Below, one piece after another: positions 1-9,203 of a DNA stretch of 64,000 nucleotides. Each line of letters begins with the position of its first letter. Within the stretch, counting starts at the first letter, position 1. Source of the DNA: Parafrigoribacterium mesophilum (lineage in GTDB: Bacteria; Actinomycetota; Actinomycetes; Actinomycetales; Microbacteriaceae); NCBI RefSeq assembly GCF_039652555.1, contig NZ_JBDJAF010000001.1:1426001-1490000 (forward strand). The letters are read 5' to 3'. The position numbers were made by a program, and so were the translations under genes. The notes beneath the pieces were generated by a model that was not told where the DNA came from, made no database searches, and was given only the letters and a program-made list of their open reading frames with translations.

Positions 1-828
1 CCCGCCGGCCTCGAGGAAGAAACGCAATCCCAATTCGATGCGGGCGCCATACCGCAGGCTGTCGTGCCTCGCGGCGCCTCGGCGAAGTTCCGGTGCCACG
101 TCGTAGCTCTGCTCGTATTCCCCCACGAGGGCGTCCACGTCCTGCTCGCTCGCGGCAGCCACCGCGTCGGCGAGGTCATTCACCCCCCACGTGTTGACCT
201 GCACCCCGAACTGCAGTTCGGCTTCGGTCTTATCGCCCTCGGTGACGGCGACGAATCGCATGTTGTCCCCGAACCGGGCGAGTTTGAGGTCGTGGGTGGC
301 CGCCCAGCCGGCGGCCGCGCGGGACCAGGTGCCGATCTTGGCCGTGACCTGTGGGTTGGACGCGTGTCCCACCACGGTCTTGCGGGCGACCCCGAGGCGG
401 GTCTGAATATAGCCGAACTCGCGGTCGCCGTGCGCCGCCTGGTTGAGGTTCATGAAGTCCATGTCGAGGTCTGCCCAGGGCAGTCCGACGTTGGCCTGCG
501 TGTGCAGATGAAGCAGGGGCTTTCGCAGCAGGTCGAGGCCGGTGATCCACATCTTCGCGGGGCTGAACGTGTGCATCCAGGCGATGACACCGATCGTCTT
601 GTCGCTGGCGTTCGCCTCGATCGCTGCGCGGCGGATCGACGCGGAGTCCGTCAGCACGGGTTTCCAGACGACGCGCACCGGAATGTCACCGGCCTCGTCG
701 AGCATCCGGGCGATCGTCTGAGACTGCTGCGCGACCTGACGCAGGGTGTCCTCGCCGTAGAGCCCTTGGCTCCCGGTGAGGAACCACACCTCGAAGTCGG
801 CGAGATCGGGGATGATGCTTCTGCTCAC
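1..828 (-). CDS. araA: L-arabinose isomerase, N-terminal 276 residues (runs off left edge)
   Basis: Converts L-arabinose to L-ribulose in the cytoplasm, the first step of arabinose catabolism. The start of the protein reads SIIPDLADFEVWFLTGSQGLYG, the family's usual N-terminus (WFxTGSQxLYG). Further on it has GVIAWMHTFSPAKMWI and HLHTQANVGLPW, both characteristic of AraA. About 276 of roughly 500 residues are present; the C-terminal part lies beyond position 1. The GTG start at 828-826 overlaps the araD stop (GTGA), with AGGAGA a few bases upstream, so it is the last of the araB-araD-araA genes seen here. The call is firm; only the C-terminus is unknown. Confidence 0.93.
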   Translation of the reverse strand, partial: MSRSIIPDLADFEVWFLTGSQGLYGEDTLRQVAQQSQTIARMLDEAGDIPVRVVWKPVLTDSASIRRAAIEANASDKTIGVIAWMHTFSPAKMWITGLDLLRKPLLHLHTQANVGLPWADLDMDFMNLNQAAHGDREFGYIQTRLGVARKTVVGHASNPQVTAKIGTWSRAAAGWAATHDLKLARFGDNMRFVAVTEGDKTEAELQFGVQVNTWGVNDLADAVAAASEQDVDALVGEYEQSYDVAPELRRGAARHDSLRYGARIELGLRFFLEAGG

Positions 829-1532
829 TGGTGTTCTCCTGACACGTGCTGGCCATAGACGTTCTGGTACCGGTTGAAGAGGGCGTCGATCTTGTCCGGC
901 GGGATGGGGATCGGTTCGCCGAGTTGCCGAGCGAGGTGCACGGTGCGGGCGACGTCCTCGGCCATCACCGCGGCCTTCACGGCGTCGCGAGCGTTCCGCC
1001 CGATAGTGAACACGCCGTGGTTCTGCATCAGCACCGCCCTGGACCGGTGTCCGCTGAGCGTGGCGACGATACCTTCGCCGATCGACTCGTCGCCGATGAT
1101 GGCGAACGGTCCGACGGGGATCTCTCCCCCGAATTCGTCGGCCTGGCCGGTGATGACGCACGGCACGGCTTCGCCGCGTGCCGCCCAGGCGGTGGCGTAC
1201 GGCGAGTGGGTGTGCACGACGCCGCCGACTTCGGGCATATGCCGGTAGACGTATGCGTGTGCCGCGGTGTCGCTGGAGGGCGCAAAGTCGCCTTCGAGGA
1301 CTACGCCGCCGAGGTCGCACACGATCATCGATTCCGGAGTCAGGTCGGCGTAGTCGACCCCGCTGGGCTTGATCACGAACAGATCGGTGCCGGGAACCCG
1401 GCCGGAGACGTTGCCACCCGTCCACACGACGAGGCCGTACCGCACCAAGTGCTGGTGCAACGCTGCGACGTCGGCGCGCACCGTTCGTATCGCATCCGCG
1501 GTCGCCGAACCGCTCACATCCTGGTTTGTCAT
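825..1532 (-). CDS. araD: L-ribulose-5-phosphate 4-epimerase
   Basis: Class II aldolase-family epimerase, 235 residues, converting L-ribulose 5-phosphate to D-xylulose 5-phosphate and so feeding the pentose phosphate pathway. Visible family features are the GNVSGR phosphate-binding loop near residue 42, the metal-binding VVHTHSPYATAWAARG around residue 105, and LMQNHGVFTIG near residue 168 with the third metal histidine. The ATG overlaps the araB stop by four bases (ATGA) and the stop overlaps the araA start, so the three genes are translationally coupled. Related class II aldolases (fuculose-phosphate aldolase) are excluded by the araB/araA neighbours. Confidence 0.93.
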   Translation of the reverse strand: MTNQDVSGSATADAIRTVRADVAALHQHLVRYGLVVWTGGNVSGRVPGTDLFVIKPSGVDYADLTPESMIVCDLGGVVLEGDFAPSSDTAAHAYVYRHMPEVGGVVHTHSPYATAWAARGEAVPCVITGQADEFGGEIPVGPFAIIGDESIGEGIVATLSGHRSRAVLMQNHGVFTIGRNARDAVKAAVMAEDVARTVHLARQLGEPIPIPPDKIDALFNRYQNVYGQHVSGEHQ

Positions 1533-3256
1533 GCCTGCTGCCTTTCTTCTGCGTCAGCCGTGCCGTCTCGCCCGGTGCGGAAGCCCTCGCGCCTCAGCGC
1601 CGTCAACCGGTGCATCACGTCGTTGCCGCCGCGGCCGAAGTAGTCATGCAGCTGCACATATTCGGAGTACAGCTTGTCGTAGGCATCCGCGGCCCGGGGG
1701 TCCGGGGTATAGGCGGCCCGGTTCACCGCACCCATCCGGTTGCCGGCCGAGCGGACATCCGGGTATGCGCCCGCGGCAACGGCCGCGTGAATGGCCGAGC
1801 CGAGAGCCGAGCCCTGGTCGCTGGCGATAGTGGAAATGGGCATCCGCAACACGTCGCTGTAGACCTGCATGAGGAACTGGTTCTTGAGCAGACCGCCCGC
1901 GACGATGAACTCGGTGACCGGAATACTGCCGGCTGAGAACGTCTCGATGATCCGACGGGTGCCGAAGGCGGTTGATTCCAACAGCGCGCGGTAGATTTCC
2001 TCCGGCCGAGTGGCCAGGGTGAGTCCCACGATGGTGCCGCTGAGTTCGTGGTCCACGAGCACCGAACGATTACCGCTGAGCCAGTCGAGCGCAACGAGCC
2101 CGTGGCCCCCGACCGGTTGGCTCGAGCACAGCTTCGTGAGGTACTCGTGGATGCTGACGCCGGCGGCGTGCGCCCGCTCGTGATAACTTCCCGGAACCTG
2201 ATTCTTCACGTACCAGGCGAAAATGTCGCCGACGCCTGACTGGCCCGCCTCGTATCCGTACAGCCCGGACACGATGCCGCCGTGGACCACTCCGCACATG
2301 CCAGGGACGTCTTCCAACAGATCCGAGTTCATCACGTGGCAGGTGGAGGTACCCATGATCGCGACCATCTGCCCCGGCTCCACGGCGCGCGCGGCCGGAG
2401 CAGTGACGTGCGCGTCCACATTGCCCACCGCGACCGCGATGCCCGCCGGCAGTCCCGTCCAGGTGGCGGCCTGAGCAGTGAGCGTTCCGGCACTCTCACC
2501 GAGCTGCCCGATGTCGTGCGCCACCTTGTCCTGGGCGAACGACGCGAAGGCCGGATTCAGCGCGCCCAGGAAGTCACGGCTGGGATAGGCGCCGTCCTGA
2601 TAGATGCCTTTGTAACCTGCCGTGCACGCGTTCCGCAGGTAGCGGCCGGTGAGCTGCCAGACGATCCAGTCGGCGGCCTCGACCCAGTGATCCATCCGCT
2701 CGTACAGCTCCGGGTCCTCTTCCAGTAATTGGAGCCCCTTGGCGAATTCCCACTCGCTGGAGATCAGTCCGCCGTAGCGCGGCAGCCAGCTTTCGTGCCG
2801 GGATGCCGCGAGTTCGTTGATGCGGTCGGCCTGCGGTTGGGCGGCATGATGCTTCCACAGCTTGACGTAGGCGTGCGGCCGGTTGACGTATTCCGGCAGC
2901 TCGCTCAGCGGGGTGCCGTCCTGGAGCACGGGCACCATCGTGCAGGCGGTGAAGTCCGTGCCGATCCCGATGATCCTGGCTGGATCGATGCCCGCCGCCT
3001 TAACCGCTTGGGGAACGGCCGTCTTCAGCACGTCGATGTAGTCCGAGGGCACCTGAAGTGCCCACTCCGGCGGCAGCGCGGCGTCGGCGCCGGCCACGGT
3101 AAGGCGCTGGTCCATCACCGAGTGCGGGTACTCAAGCATGGCACTACCGAGCTCCGTTCCGTCCGACACCCGAACCACCACTGCCCGTCCCGACAGCGTC
3201 CCGAAGTCGATCCCGATGACGAAGCTGTCATCAGCGTGCTTCGTTTCCGCATCCAT
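1529..3256 (-). CDS. araB: Ribulokinase
   Basis: FGGY-family sugar kinase of 575 residues that phosphorylates L-ribulose with ATP. The N-terminal phosphate-1 motif is IGIDFGTLSGRAVVVRVSDG near residue 14, as in AraB. GTDFTACTMVPVLQDGTPL (near 103) and EFIVAGGLLKNQFLMQVYSD (near 450) are the usual ribulokinase blocks. It is first in the araB-D-A operon. A GGAAGAG sequence lies upstream of the ATG, and a perfect LacI-type palindrome lies 24 bases upstream of the start codon, consistent with repression in the absence of arabinose. Confidence 0.95.
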   Translation of the reverse strand: MDAETKHADDSFVIGIDFGTLSGRAVVVRVSDGTELGSAMLEYPHSVMDQRLTVAGADAALPPEWALQVPSDYIDVLKTAVPQAVKAAGIDPARIIGIGTDFTACTMVPVLQDGTPLSELPEYVNRPHAYVKLWKHHAAQPQADRINELAASRHESWLPRYGGLISSEWEFAKGLQLLEEDPELYERMDHWVEAADWIVWQLTGRYLRNACTAGYKGIYQDGAYPSRDFLGALNPAFASFAQDKVAHDIGQLGESAGTLTAQAATWTGLPAGIAVAVGNVDAHVTAPAARAVEPGQMVAIMGTSTCHVMNSDLLEDVPGMCGVVHGGIVSGLYGYEAGQSGVGDIFAWYVKNQVPGSYHERAHAAGVSIHEYLTKLCSSQPVGGHGLVALDWLSGNRSVLVDHELSGTIVGLTLATRPEEIYRALLESTAFGTRRIIETFSAGSIPVTEFIVAGGLLKNQFLMQVYSDVLRMPISTIASDQGSALGSAIHAAVAAGAYPDVRSAGNRMGAVNRAAYTPDPRAADAYDKLYSEYVQLHDYFGRGGNDVMHRLTALRREGFRTGRDGTADAEERQQA

Positions 3257-3279
3257 CTGGAACCACCGCTCTTCCCCGA

Positions 3280-3297
3280 AATGTGACCGCTCACATT
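3280..3297 (-). promoter_or_regulatory. LacI-family operator in front of araB
   Basis: AATGTGA-CCGC-TCACATT is a perfect 7-bp inverted repeat around a 4-bp centre, located in the araB leader. Size and spacing fit a LacI/GalR dimer site. A near-identical site lies at the regulator's own 5' end (4378-4393), so autoregulation plus araBDA control by the neighbouring LacI protein is the simplest reading. Confidence 0.75.
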
Positions 3298-3332
3298 GAT
3301 TGGTGCCATGCTACCGCGGATGGCTCTGCGGC

Positions 3333-4352
3333 TCACGCCAGAGGGCGCGCCGGCCCGGTCGACTCGCGGATCACCAGTTCAGGAACGATGCGGTGCCCGG
3401 CGTCGTCGCTGTCCGTACCCAGTTCGCCGAGCAACAGCCGGATCGCGCGACGGCCGAGTTCGGCGAAGTCCTGGTGCACGGTGGTCAGCGGCGGCCAGAA
3501 GTGGGCGGACTCCGGGATGTCGTCGAAGCCGACCACGCTGACATCGCCGGGAACGTTCAGGCCGGCTTCGCGGAACGCGTGCATCAGGCCGAGGGCCATC
3601 TGGTCGTTCGCCGCGAACACCGCGGTGAAGTCGCGGAACCGTGCCAGTTGCCGACCAGCGTGGTGGCCGAAGTCCGCCGTCCAGTCGCCGAGGATCGGCG
3701 GGTGCGTGCGCAGGTCGGCGTCGCCGATTTCCTGAAGGAAGCCGCGCATCCGTGCCTCTGCCTCGATCCAGTCTTGCGGGCCGGCGACATGCACGATCTC
3801 CTCGTGGCCGAGGTCGATCAGGTGCCGGGTGGCCAGGCGTGCGCCGGCGAACTGGTCCACCGCGAGGCTGCGGGCAGCATCCCGGTCGGTGGAGTCGAGG
3901 GTCACCAGCGGCACGTTGAACGCAAGCTCCTTGACCGCATCCAGCACCGTGACCTGAGGCGCGATGACGACGAGGCCCTCGATGGCTTGGCTCATCAGGT
4001 GTTGCAGCCCGTCCAGGATGGCAGCGCGGTCGCTTGTGGCCAGACTCGTCGTGCTGATCAGGTAGCCGGCTTCCCTGGCGGCCTGCTCGATCGCGTGCAG
4101 GCTCGTGGTGGGCCCATAGAACGCCGTCTGGGAAGTGAGCACCCCGATGGTCCTCGACCGGCTGGTGACGAGGGTCCGCGCGGCCTGGTTCGGCCGGAAG
4201 CCGAGCTCGTTGATGACGTCGAGCACCCGTTGTTTCGTGGCTGGGCGGATGTTCGGCGAATCGTTGAGAACTCGCGACACGGTTTGGTACGAGACGCCGG
4301 CCAGGCGTGCCACATCCCGGATGTTGGGCGCGCGAACCTTGTCAGGATCCAT
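3333..4352 (-). CDS. LacI/GalR-family regulator of the arabinose operon
   Basis: DNA-binding repressor of about 339 residues. The N-terminal helix-turn-helix and hinge read NIRDVARLAGVSYQTVSRVLN, followed by a periplasmic-binding-like sugar sensor domain (VFAANDQMALGLMHAF, VVGFDDIPESAHFWPPLTTV). It is upstream of and codirectional with araBDA. I chose the ATG at 4352 over the longer GTG at 4391 because a second operator (4378-4393) overlaps the GTG and a CATAAT -10 box lies just above it; the longer form would add 13 residues before the HTH. The likely effector is arabinose or a pathway intermediate, inferred from position only. Actinobacterial AraR proteins of this type exist, but I cannot assign orthology. 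Confidence 0.85.
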   Translation of the reverse strand: MDPDKVRAPNIRDVARLAGVSYQTVSRVLNDSPNIRPATKQRVLDVINELGFRPNQAARTLVTSRSRTIGVLTSQTAFYGPTTSLHAIEQAAREAGYLISTTSLATSDRAAILDGLQHLMSQAIEGLVVIAPQVTVLDAVKELAFNVPLVTLDSTDRDAARSLAVDQFAGARLATRHLIDLGHEEIVHVAGPQDWIEAEARMRGFLQEIGDADLRTHPPILGDWTADFGHHAGRQLARFRDFTAVFAANDQMALGLMHAFREAGLNVPGDVSVVGFDDIPESAHFWPPLTTVHQDFAELGRRAIRLLLGELGTDSDDAGHRIVPELVIRESTGPARPLA

Positions 4353-4377
4353 CTGTTCGCACCCGGCTTCATCGTTG

Positions 4378-4393
4378 ATGTGTACGGTCACAT
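4378..4393 (-). promoter_or_regulatory. Second LacI-type operator, at the regulator's own leader
   Basis: ATGTGT-ACGG-TCACAT is an inverted repeat with one mismatch and shares arms and centre with the araB operator at 3280-3297. On the minus strand a CATAAT box (4417-4412) lies about 20 bases upstream, placing the operator just downstream of a likely transcription start. This suggests negative autoregulation. Confidence 0.55.
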
Positions 4394-4443
4394 CGTTCGG
4401 CGGTTGACACCATTATGGCGCAGTCAGGGTTCCCAGCTTCGCG

Positions 4444-5736
4444 TCACGCTCGCGGCCTCGTGCGGCGCTGCACCAGCGTGACGACCAGCGCGGCGATCGC
4501 CAACCCGGCGGCGATGGCGAGATTGACGCCGGCGAGTACGAGCAGCCCGGCGACCAGCACGCACGAGATGATCGCGAGCCACCAGCCCAGTGACCAACGC
4601 TCGAGCAGGCGCACAGCCGCGAGCATCCCGAGTGCGTAGACGGAGATCATGCAGCTGGTGTGGATGAGGATGAACGGCGTGAGGTCGAGCCCCTCACTCA
4701 CCAGAGAGACCAGGTACACCGTCGCCAGGCCGCCCACCACAAGCAGGCTGCGCCGCGGGATGCCGCCGGTTTCGGCCCCTGCGGCGAGCCATCTGGGCAG
4801 GTCGCCGTCGCGGCCGAGGGAAGCGCCGAGTTTCGCGAACGCTCCCAGGTAGGTGTTGAGCACGCCCAGTGAGACCACGGTGGCCACGGCCGCGACGCAG
4901 GCGGGCCCGATCCCGGGCGCGGTGACGGCGACCAGGTCGAGCAGCGGCACGGGGCTGCCGCCTGCGGCCGTGCCCAGCACCGCGACGGTGACCAGCTGCA
5001 GAGCGAGGTAGGCGATGCCCACGGCGGCGATGGCGATGGCGGTGGCCAGCGGAATCGTGCGCCGTGGGTTCTTGAACTCGCCCGCGATGTGCGTGACTGC
5101 CTCCCAGCCGGCGAACGCCCAGACGAACAGGCTGACCGCGGCTCCGACGCCGCCCCAGCCGCCCGGTAGGAACGGCGTGAAATTCTCCGCCCGCGACGCC
5201 GGTGCTGAGACCGCAACGACGCCAACGACGATCACCACGAGCGCGCCGGTGAGCCAGAGCTGCACGGCCCCGGAGACCCGAAGGCCGTAGGCGTTCGAGA
5301 CGAACGGCGGCACGAGAATCACCAGCGCGACGGTCACCACCGCCCAGGGCGGTCCGCCGAAGATCGCGACGATGTACGAAGCACCGAGCACGGCGACAAC
5401 GGGGATGCCGACGGTAACGCCGAAGAAGAACCAGTATCCGGCCATCCGCGCCGCCGTGGGACCGAGGGCGAGCCGGACGAAGGTGGCGACGCCACCGGCA
5501 TCCGGATAACGGGCGGCCAGGGCGGCGAACGTACCGGCCAGCGGTATGGACAGCAGCAGCACGGCCAGCACGGCCAGGATCGACGCGGGGCCGGCCTTGG
5601 CGGCGGCCAGAGCGGGAAGCACCAGAATACCGGTCCCCAGCACCGCGGCGATGTACAGGGCCGAACCCTGCAGGAGCCCCACGGTCGGCACGTGCGCGCG
5701 CGGGGCAACTACCGGCGAGACGTTTCGGATGCTCAT
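4444..5736 (-). CDS. APC-superfamily amino acid permease
   Basis: Polytopic inner-membrane transporter of 430 residues with about 12 hydrophobic segments. TM1 contains ALYIAAVLGTGILVLPALAA, whose unwound GTGI-like motif is diagnostic of the APC fold, and TM6 contains FVWAFAGWEAVTHIAGEFKNPRR. The C-terminus is short and basic (QRRTRPRA). It most resembles the YjeH branch (amino acid export) in length and motifs, but direction and substrate cannot be read from sequence. It lies downstream of metB-cbs on the same strand with a 94-bp gap, so a link to sulfur amino acids is possible but not shown. Confidence 0.8.
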   Translation of the reverse strand: MSIRNVSPVVAPRAHVPTVGLLQGSALYIAAVLGTGILVLPALAAAKAGPASILAVLAVLLLSIPLAGTFAALAARYPDAGGVATFVRLALGPTAARMAGYWFFFGVTVGIPVVAVLGASYIVAIFGGPPWAVVTVALVILVPPFVSNAYGLRVSGAVQLWLTGALVVIVVGVVAVSAPASRAENFTPFLPGGWGGVGAAVSLFVWAFAGWEAVTHIAGEFKNPRRTIPLATAIAIAAVGIAYLALQLVTVAVLGTAAGGSPVPLLDLVAVTAPGIGPACVAAVATVVSLGVLNTYLGAFAKLGASLGRDGDLPRWLAAGAETGGIPRRSLLVVGGLATVYLVSLVSEGLDLTPFILIHTSCMISVYALGMLAAVRLLERWSLGWWLAIISCVLVAGLLVLAGVNLAIAAGLAIAALVVTLVQRRTRPRA

Positions 5737-5830
5737 GATCTCAATACTCGTCGTGGCAGTAATGCATCGTCCAGTGAAATCCGGTCACGCATGCGCGACT
5801 TCGCGCCACGAACGGCGCAGCCAGCCCATC

Positions 5831-7000
5831 TCAGGATGCCGGCAGTGCCTGCAGCACGTCGTCGACCAGGTCGCGCTCTCCCTCGATGCCCACCGACAGT
5901 CGCACGATGTTGTCGGCCACCTCGAGTTCGGTGCCGCGCACGGACGCATGGGTCATCTCGGACGGGTAGTTGACCAGCGACTCCACTCCGCCGAGGGACT
6001 CGGCCAGCTGGAACAGGTGCAGTGACTGCGCGAAGGTCCGCGCCGCCGCACTGCCGCCAAGCAGACCGAGCGACAGCATCCCGCCGAAGCCGCGCATCTG
6101 GCGCGACGCCAACTCGTGTCCTGGGTGGCCCGGCAGGCCCGGATAGTAGACGCACTCGACAGCCGGATGCCCCACCAACGCCTCGGCGATCGCCTGCGCA
6201 TTGGAGGAGTGGCGCTCCATCCGCACGGCCAGGGTCTTGATGCCGCGGATGGTCAGCCAGGCATCCAGCGGCCCGGACACGGCACCGGCGGCGAACTGCA
6301 GGAAGCCGATCTTCTCGGCCAACTCGTCGTCGTTGACCACCAGCGCGCCGCCGAGGACGTCCGAGTGCCCGCCGAGGTATTTCGTGGTGGAGTGCACCAC
6401 GACGTCGGCGCCGAGGGCCAGCGGGTTCTGCAGGTACGGAGACGCGAACGTGTTGTCCACCACCACGATCGCCCCGGCGGTGTGGCCGATCTCGGCCAGC
6501 GCGGCGATGTCGCTGATCTTCATCAGCGGGTTGCTCGGGGTCTCCAACCACAGCAGAGCGGTGCCGCGACCGACGCTGGCTCGCACGGCATCCAGATCCG
6601 ACAGCTCAACGGTCTCCAGCGCGACGCCCCACGGCACGTGGATGCGGTTGACCAGTCGGTGCGTGCCGCCGTAGACGTCGTTGCCCATCACCACGCGGTC
6701 GCCGGGCTTCAGGATGGCGCGCAGCGCGACGTCTTCTGCGGCCAGTCCCGCCGCGAAACTGTAGCCGTGCTTGCCGCCCTCCAAATCGGCCAGTAACTCC
6801 TGCAGGCTGTCGCGGGTCGGGTTGCCACCACGGGTGTACTCGTACCCGCCGCGCAGGTCGCCGATCGACTTCTGCACGAAGGTGGAGGTCATGTATACCG
6901 GCGGGACGACCGATCCGGTGGTCGGGTCGAAACCCTGGCCGACGTGGATGGCGCGCGTTGCGAAGTCGTGGTTGGACATGGATGCTTTCTGTTGGGTCAT
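5831..7000 (-). CDS. metB: Cystathionine gamma-synthase/lyase-family PLP enzyme
   Basis: Cys/Met-metabolism PLP enzyme, 389 residues. The PLP lysine lies in HSTTKYLGGHSDVLGGALV, and the N-terminus RAIHVGQGFDPTTGSVVPPVY is typical of MetB/MetC/CGL proteins. The usual aromatic active-site segment is YEYTRGGNPTRDSLQELLADLEGG. It overlaps the upstream cbs gene by 4 bp (ATGA). Next to cystathionine beta-synthase it may act as cystathionine gamma-lyase in reverse transsulfuration or as gamma-synthase in methionine synthesis; sequence does not separate these reliably. The symbol follows the usual actinobacterial annotation. Confidence 0.87.
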   Translation of the reverse strand: MTQQKASMSNHDFATRAIHVGQGFDPTTGSVVPPVYMTSTFVQKSIGDLRGGYEYTRGGNPTRDSLQELLADLEGGKHGYSFAAGLAAEDVALRAILKPGDRVVMGNDVYGGTHRLVNRIHVPWGVALETVELSDLDAVRASVGRGTALLWLETPSNPLMKISDIAALAEIGHTAGAIVVVDNTFASPYLQNPLALGADVVVHSTTKYLGGHSDVLGGALVVNDDELAEKIGFLQFAAGAVSGPLDAWLTIRGIKTLAVRMERHSSNAQAIAEALVGHPAVECVYYPGLPGHPGHELASRQMRGFGGMLSLGLLGGSAAARTFAQSLHLFQLAESLGGVESLVNYPSEMTHASVRGTELEVADNIVRLSVGIEGERDLVDDVLQALPAS

Positions 7001-8358
7001 GCGGAGAGGAAGGTCAGGAGGTCGTGCCTGGTGACAACCCCGGTGGGCTTGCCGTCGGTCAACACGAGCAGCGCATCCGCGGTGGTGAGCGCGGTCTGGG
7101 CCCGCTCAAGCGACTCGTTCACGCCGATCAGCGGGAGTCGGGGGGCCATCAACGGCTCGACCGGGTCGTCCGGTTTCGTCTGGCCACTGGTGAGCCTGGC
7201 CACCAGTTCCCGCTCGTGGATCGTGCCGATGACCTCTCCCAAGACGACGGGCGGCTCGGCGGAGAACACCGGCAGATCAGACACACCGTGCTCGCTCATG
7301 AGGGCGATGACCTGGCGCACCGTGTCGGAGGGACGCGCGTGCACCAGGAGCCGGCTTCCGGGTGCGCCACCGAGCGCGTCGGCGACCCTCGCACCCTCGG
7401 ACGGCGCCGTGAACCCGTGCGAGGCCATCCAGTTCTCGTTGAAGATCTTGCCGAGGTAACCGCGGCCGCTGTCCGGCAGCAGCACGACCATGATGTCGTC
7501 GGCGCTGAGGTCCTTCGCCGCCTTCAGCGCGGAGGCGACGGCCATGCCGCTGCTGCCGCCCACCAGCAGTCCCTCCTCGCGGGCCAGCCGCAGTGTCATC
7601 TCAAACGCCTCGGCATCCGAGGATGCGACGATCTCATCCACCACGGACGGGTCGTATGCGGCGGGCCAGAAGTCCTCGCCGACGCCCTCTATGAGGTACG
7701 GACGGCCGGTGCCGCCGGAGTACACCGAGCCCTCGGGGTCGGCGCCGATGACGCGTACCGCGCCGCCCGACACCTCCTTGAGGTACTTCCCGGTGCCGCT
7801 GATTGTGCCGCCGGTGCCCACGCCGGCGACGAAGTGGGTGAGCTTACCGTCGGTGTCCGCCCAGATCTCCGGGCCGGTGGTCTCATAGTGGCTGAGCGGG
7901 CCGTTCATGTTGGAGTACTGGTTCGGCTTGAACGCGCCGGGGATCTCTCGAGCCAGCCGGTCGGAGACGCTGTAGTAGGACTCCGGACTCTCCGGCGCCA
8001 CGGCAGTCGGGGTGACCACGATCTCGGCGCCATAGGCGGTGAGCACGCTGCGTTTGTCCTCGCCGACTTTGTTCGGCAGCACGAACACGCAGCGGTAGCC
8101 GCGCTGCTGCGCGACCAGAGCCAGCCCGATGCCGGTGTTCCCGGAGGTGGGCTCGACGATGGTGCCACCCGGCTTCAGCTTGCCCTCCCGCTCCGCGTCA
8201 TCGATGATCTTGACGGCGATGCGGTCCTTGGACGATCCACCCGGGTTGAGGTATTCCACCTTGACCAGCACCGTCGCGGCGATCCCTTCCGCCACTGAAT
8301 TCAGTTTGACGAGGGGAGTGTTCCCGATCAGATCGAGCACGGAATTGGCGTATTTCAT
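6997..8358 (-). CDS. Cystathionine beta-synthase with C-terminal CBS pair
   Basis: A 453-residue fold-type II PLP enzyme. Residues 1-310 form the catalytic domain, with the PLP lysine in NPGGSSKDRIAVKII near residue 40, EPTSGNTGIGLALVAQQ, and the phosphate-binding GTGGTISGTGKYL. Residues about 330-453 are two CBS motifs (DTVRQVIALMSEHGVSDLPV and GKPTGVVTRHDLLTFLS). It condenses homocysteine and serine to cystathionine; the CBS pair may bind an adenosyl ligand. It is first in a two-gene operon with metB. The start ATG at 8358 is followed by the expected MKYANSVLDLIGNTPLVKL. O-acetylserine sulfhydrylases are shorter and lack the CBS pair. Confidence 0.9.
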   Translation of the reverse strand: MKYANSVLDLIGNTPLVKLNSVAEGIAATVLVKVEYLNPGGSSKDRIAVKIIDDAEREGKLKPGGTIVEPTSGNTGIGLALVAQQRGYRCVFVLPNKVGEDKRSVLTAYGAEIVVTPTAVAPESPESYYSVSDRLAREIPGAFKPNQYSNMNGPLSHYETTGPEIWADTDGKLTHFVAGVGTGGTISGTGKYLKEVSGGAVRVIGADPEGSVYSGGTGRPYLIEGVGEDFWPAAYDPSVVDEIVASSDAEAFEMTLRLAREEGLLVGGSSGMAVASALKAAKDLSADDIMVVLLPDSGRGYLGKIFNENWMASHGFTAPSEGARVADALGGAPGSRLLVHARPSDTVRQVIALMSEHGVSDLPVFSAEPPVVLGEVIGTIHERELVARLTSGQTKPDDPVEPLMAPRLPLIGVNESLERAQTALTTADALLVLTDGKPTGVVTRHDLLTFLSA

Positions 8359-8489
8359 GATGGCTTCAATCTATCAGCGGCCCCGCCGCTGCCTCAGGGT
8401 GGAATACCACCGGCGCTACCAGGTTTGACTAGAGGACGGTGATCTAGATTGTCACTATCCACGATTCATCAACAGTGAGGACATGCTCC

Positions 8490-9203
8490 GTGGCACGACC
8501 TACGCGCCCCTCCGCCGGCAATGCCGCGGACCCCGCCAAACCGGCTCGACCGCTGACGGTCAAGGAAGAGCGCCAAGAGCGACGGCAGGCGAAAGTTGCG
8601 GCATTCAAGCGGGAGCAGGTTCGCGCCAAACGTCGGCGTCGGCTGGCCGTCATCCTCAGCTCCGTGGCAGGTCTTGCCGTGGTCGGTCTCGTAGTGGGGT
8701 TTGTGATCACCGCCAACTCTTCGGATGCCGAAGCGCCTGCCGTCGACCTGAACGGCGTGCAGACGTGGGACGTACCCGGCGCGGTTCACGTGGATCCGAA
8801 GACCGTGGACTACAAGGGCGAATTCGGCATGGATCCCCCGGCGGGCGGCCCTCATTGGGCGGTGTGGCTCAACTGCGGCATCTACACCCAACCGCAGCAG
8901 AACGAGCGCGCCGTGCACGACCTGGAACACGGAGCGGTGTGGGTCACCTACAATGCGGACAAGGTTAAGGGGGAAGCGCTGGCCAAGCTGCGTGATCGGA
9001 TTCCGGACACCTACGCTGTGCTGTCTCCGTACCCCGGCTTGGATGCCCCGGTGGTCGCCTCGGCGTGGGGAGCTCAGGTGAAGCTGACCGGTGTGGATGA
9101 CAAGCGGCTCGATGAGTTCATCAAGAAATACTGGCAGTCGCCCGACGCCCCGGAGCCTGGCGCGCCCTGCACAGGAGGCGTGGATGGCCCAGGTCGAATC
9201 TGA
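8490..9203 (+). CDS. DUF3105 membrane-anchored protein
   Basis: A 237-residue protein with a basic cytoplasmic N-terminus rich in KEERQERRQ, one membrane segment (LAVILSSVAGLAVVGLVVGFVI, about residues 52-73) and an extracytoplasmic DUF3105 domain. The domain has HVDPKTVDYKGEFGMDPPAG, PHWAVWLNCGIY and the histidine/glutamate stretch AVHDLEHGAVWVTY. The GTG at 8490 is preferred because GAGGA lies nine bases upstream; an in-frame GTG at 8475 has no ribosome site. Its end overlaps the following DUF305 gene by 20 bp. The biochemical function of the family is unknown. Confidence 0.85.
   Translation: MARPTRPSAGNAADPAKPARPLTVKEERQERRQAKVAAFKREQVRAKRRRRLAVILSSVAGLAVVGLVVGFVITANSSDAEAPAVDLNGVQTWDVPGAVHVDPKTVDYKGEFGMDPPAGGPHWAVWLNCGIYTQPQQNERAVHDLEHGAVWVTYNADKVKGEALAKLRDRIPDTYAVLSPYPGLDAPVVASAWGAQVKLTGVDDKRLDEFIKKYWQSPDAPEPGAPCTGGVDGPGRI

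Noticed and set aside
8359..8489. Riboswitch (SAM type) upstream of cbs-metB
   Set aside because: The 130-bp spacer has no recognisable SAM-riboswitch core on the minus strand.
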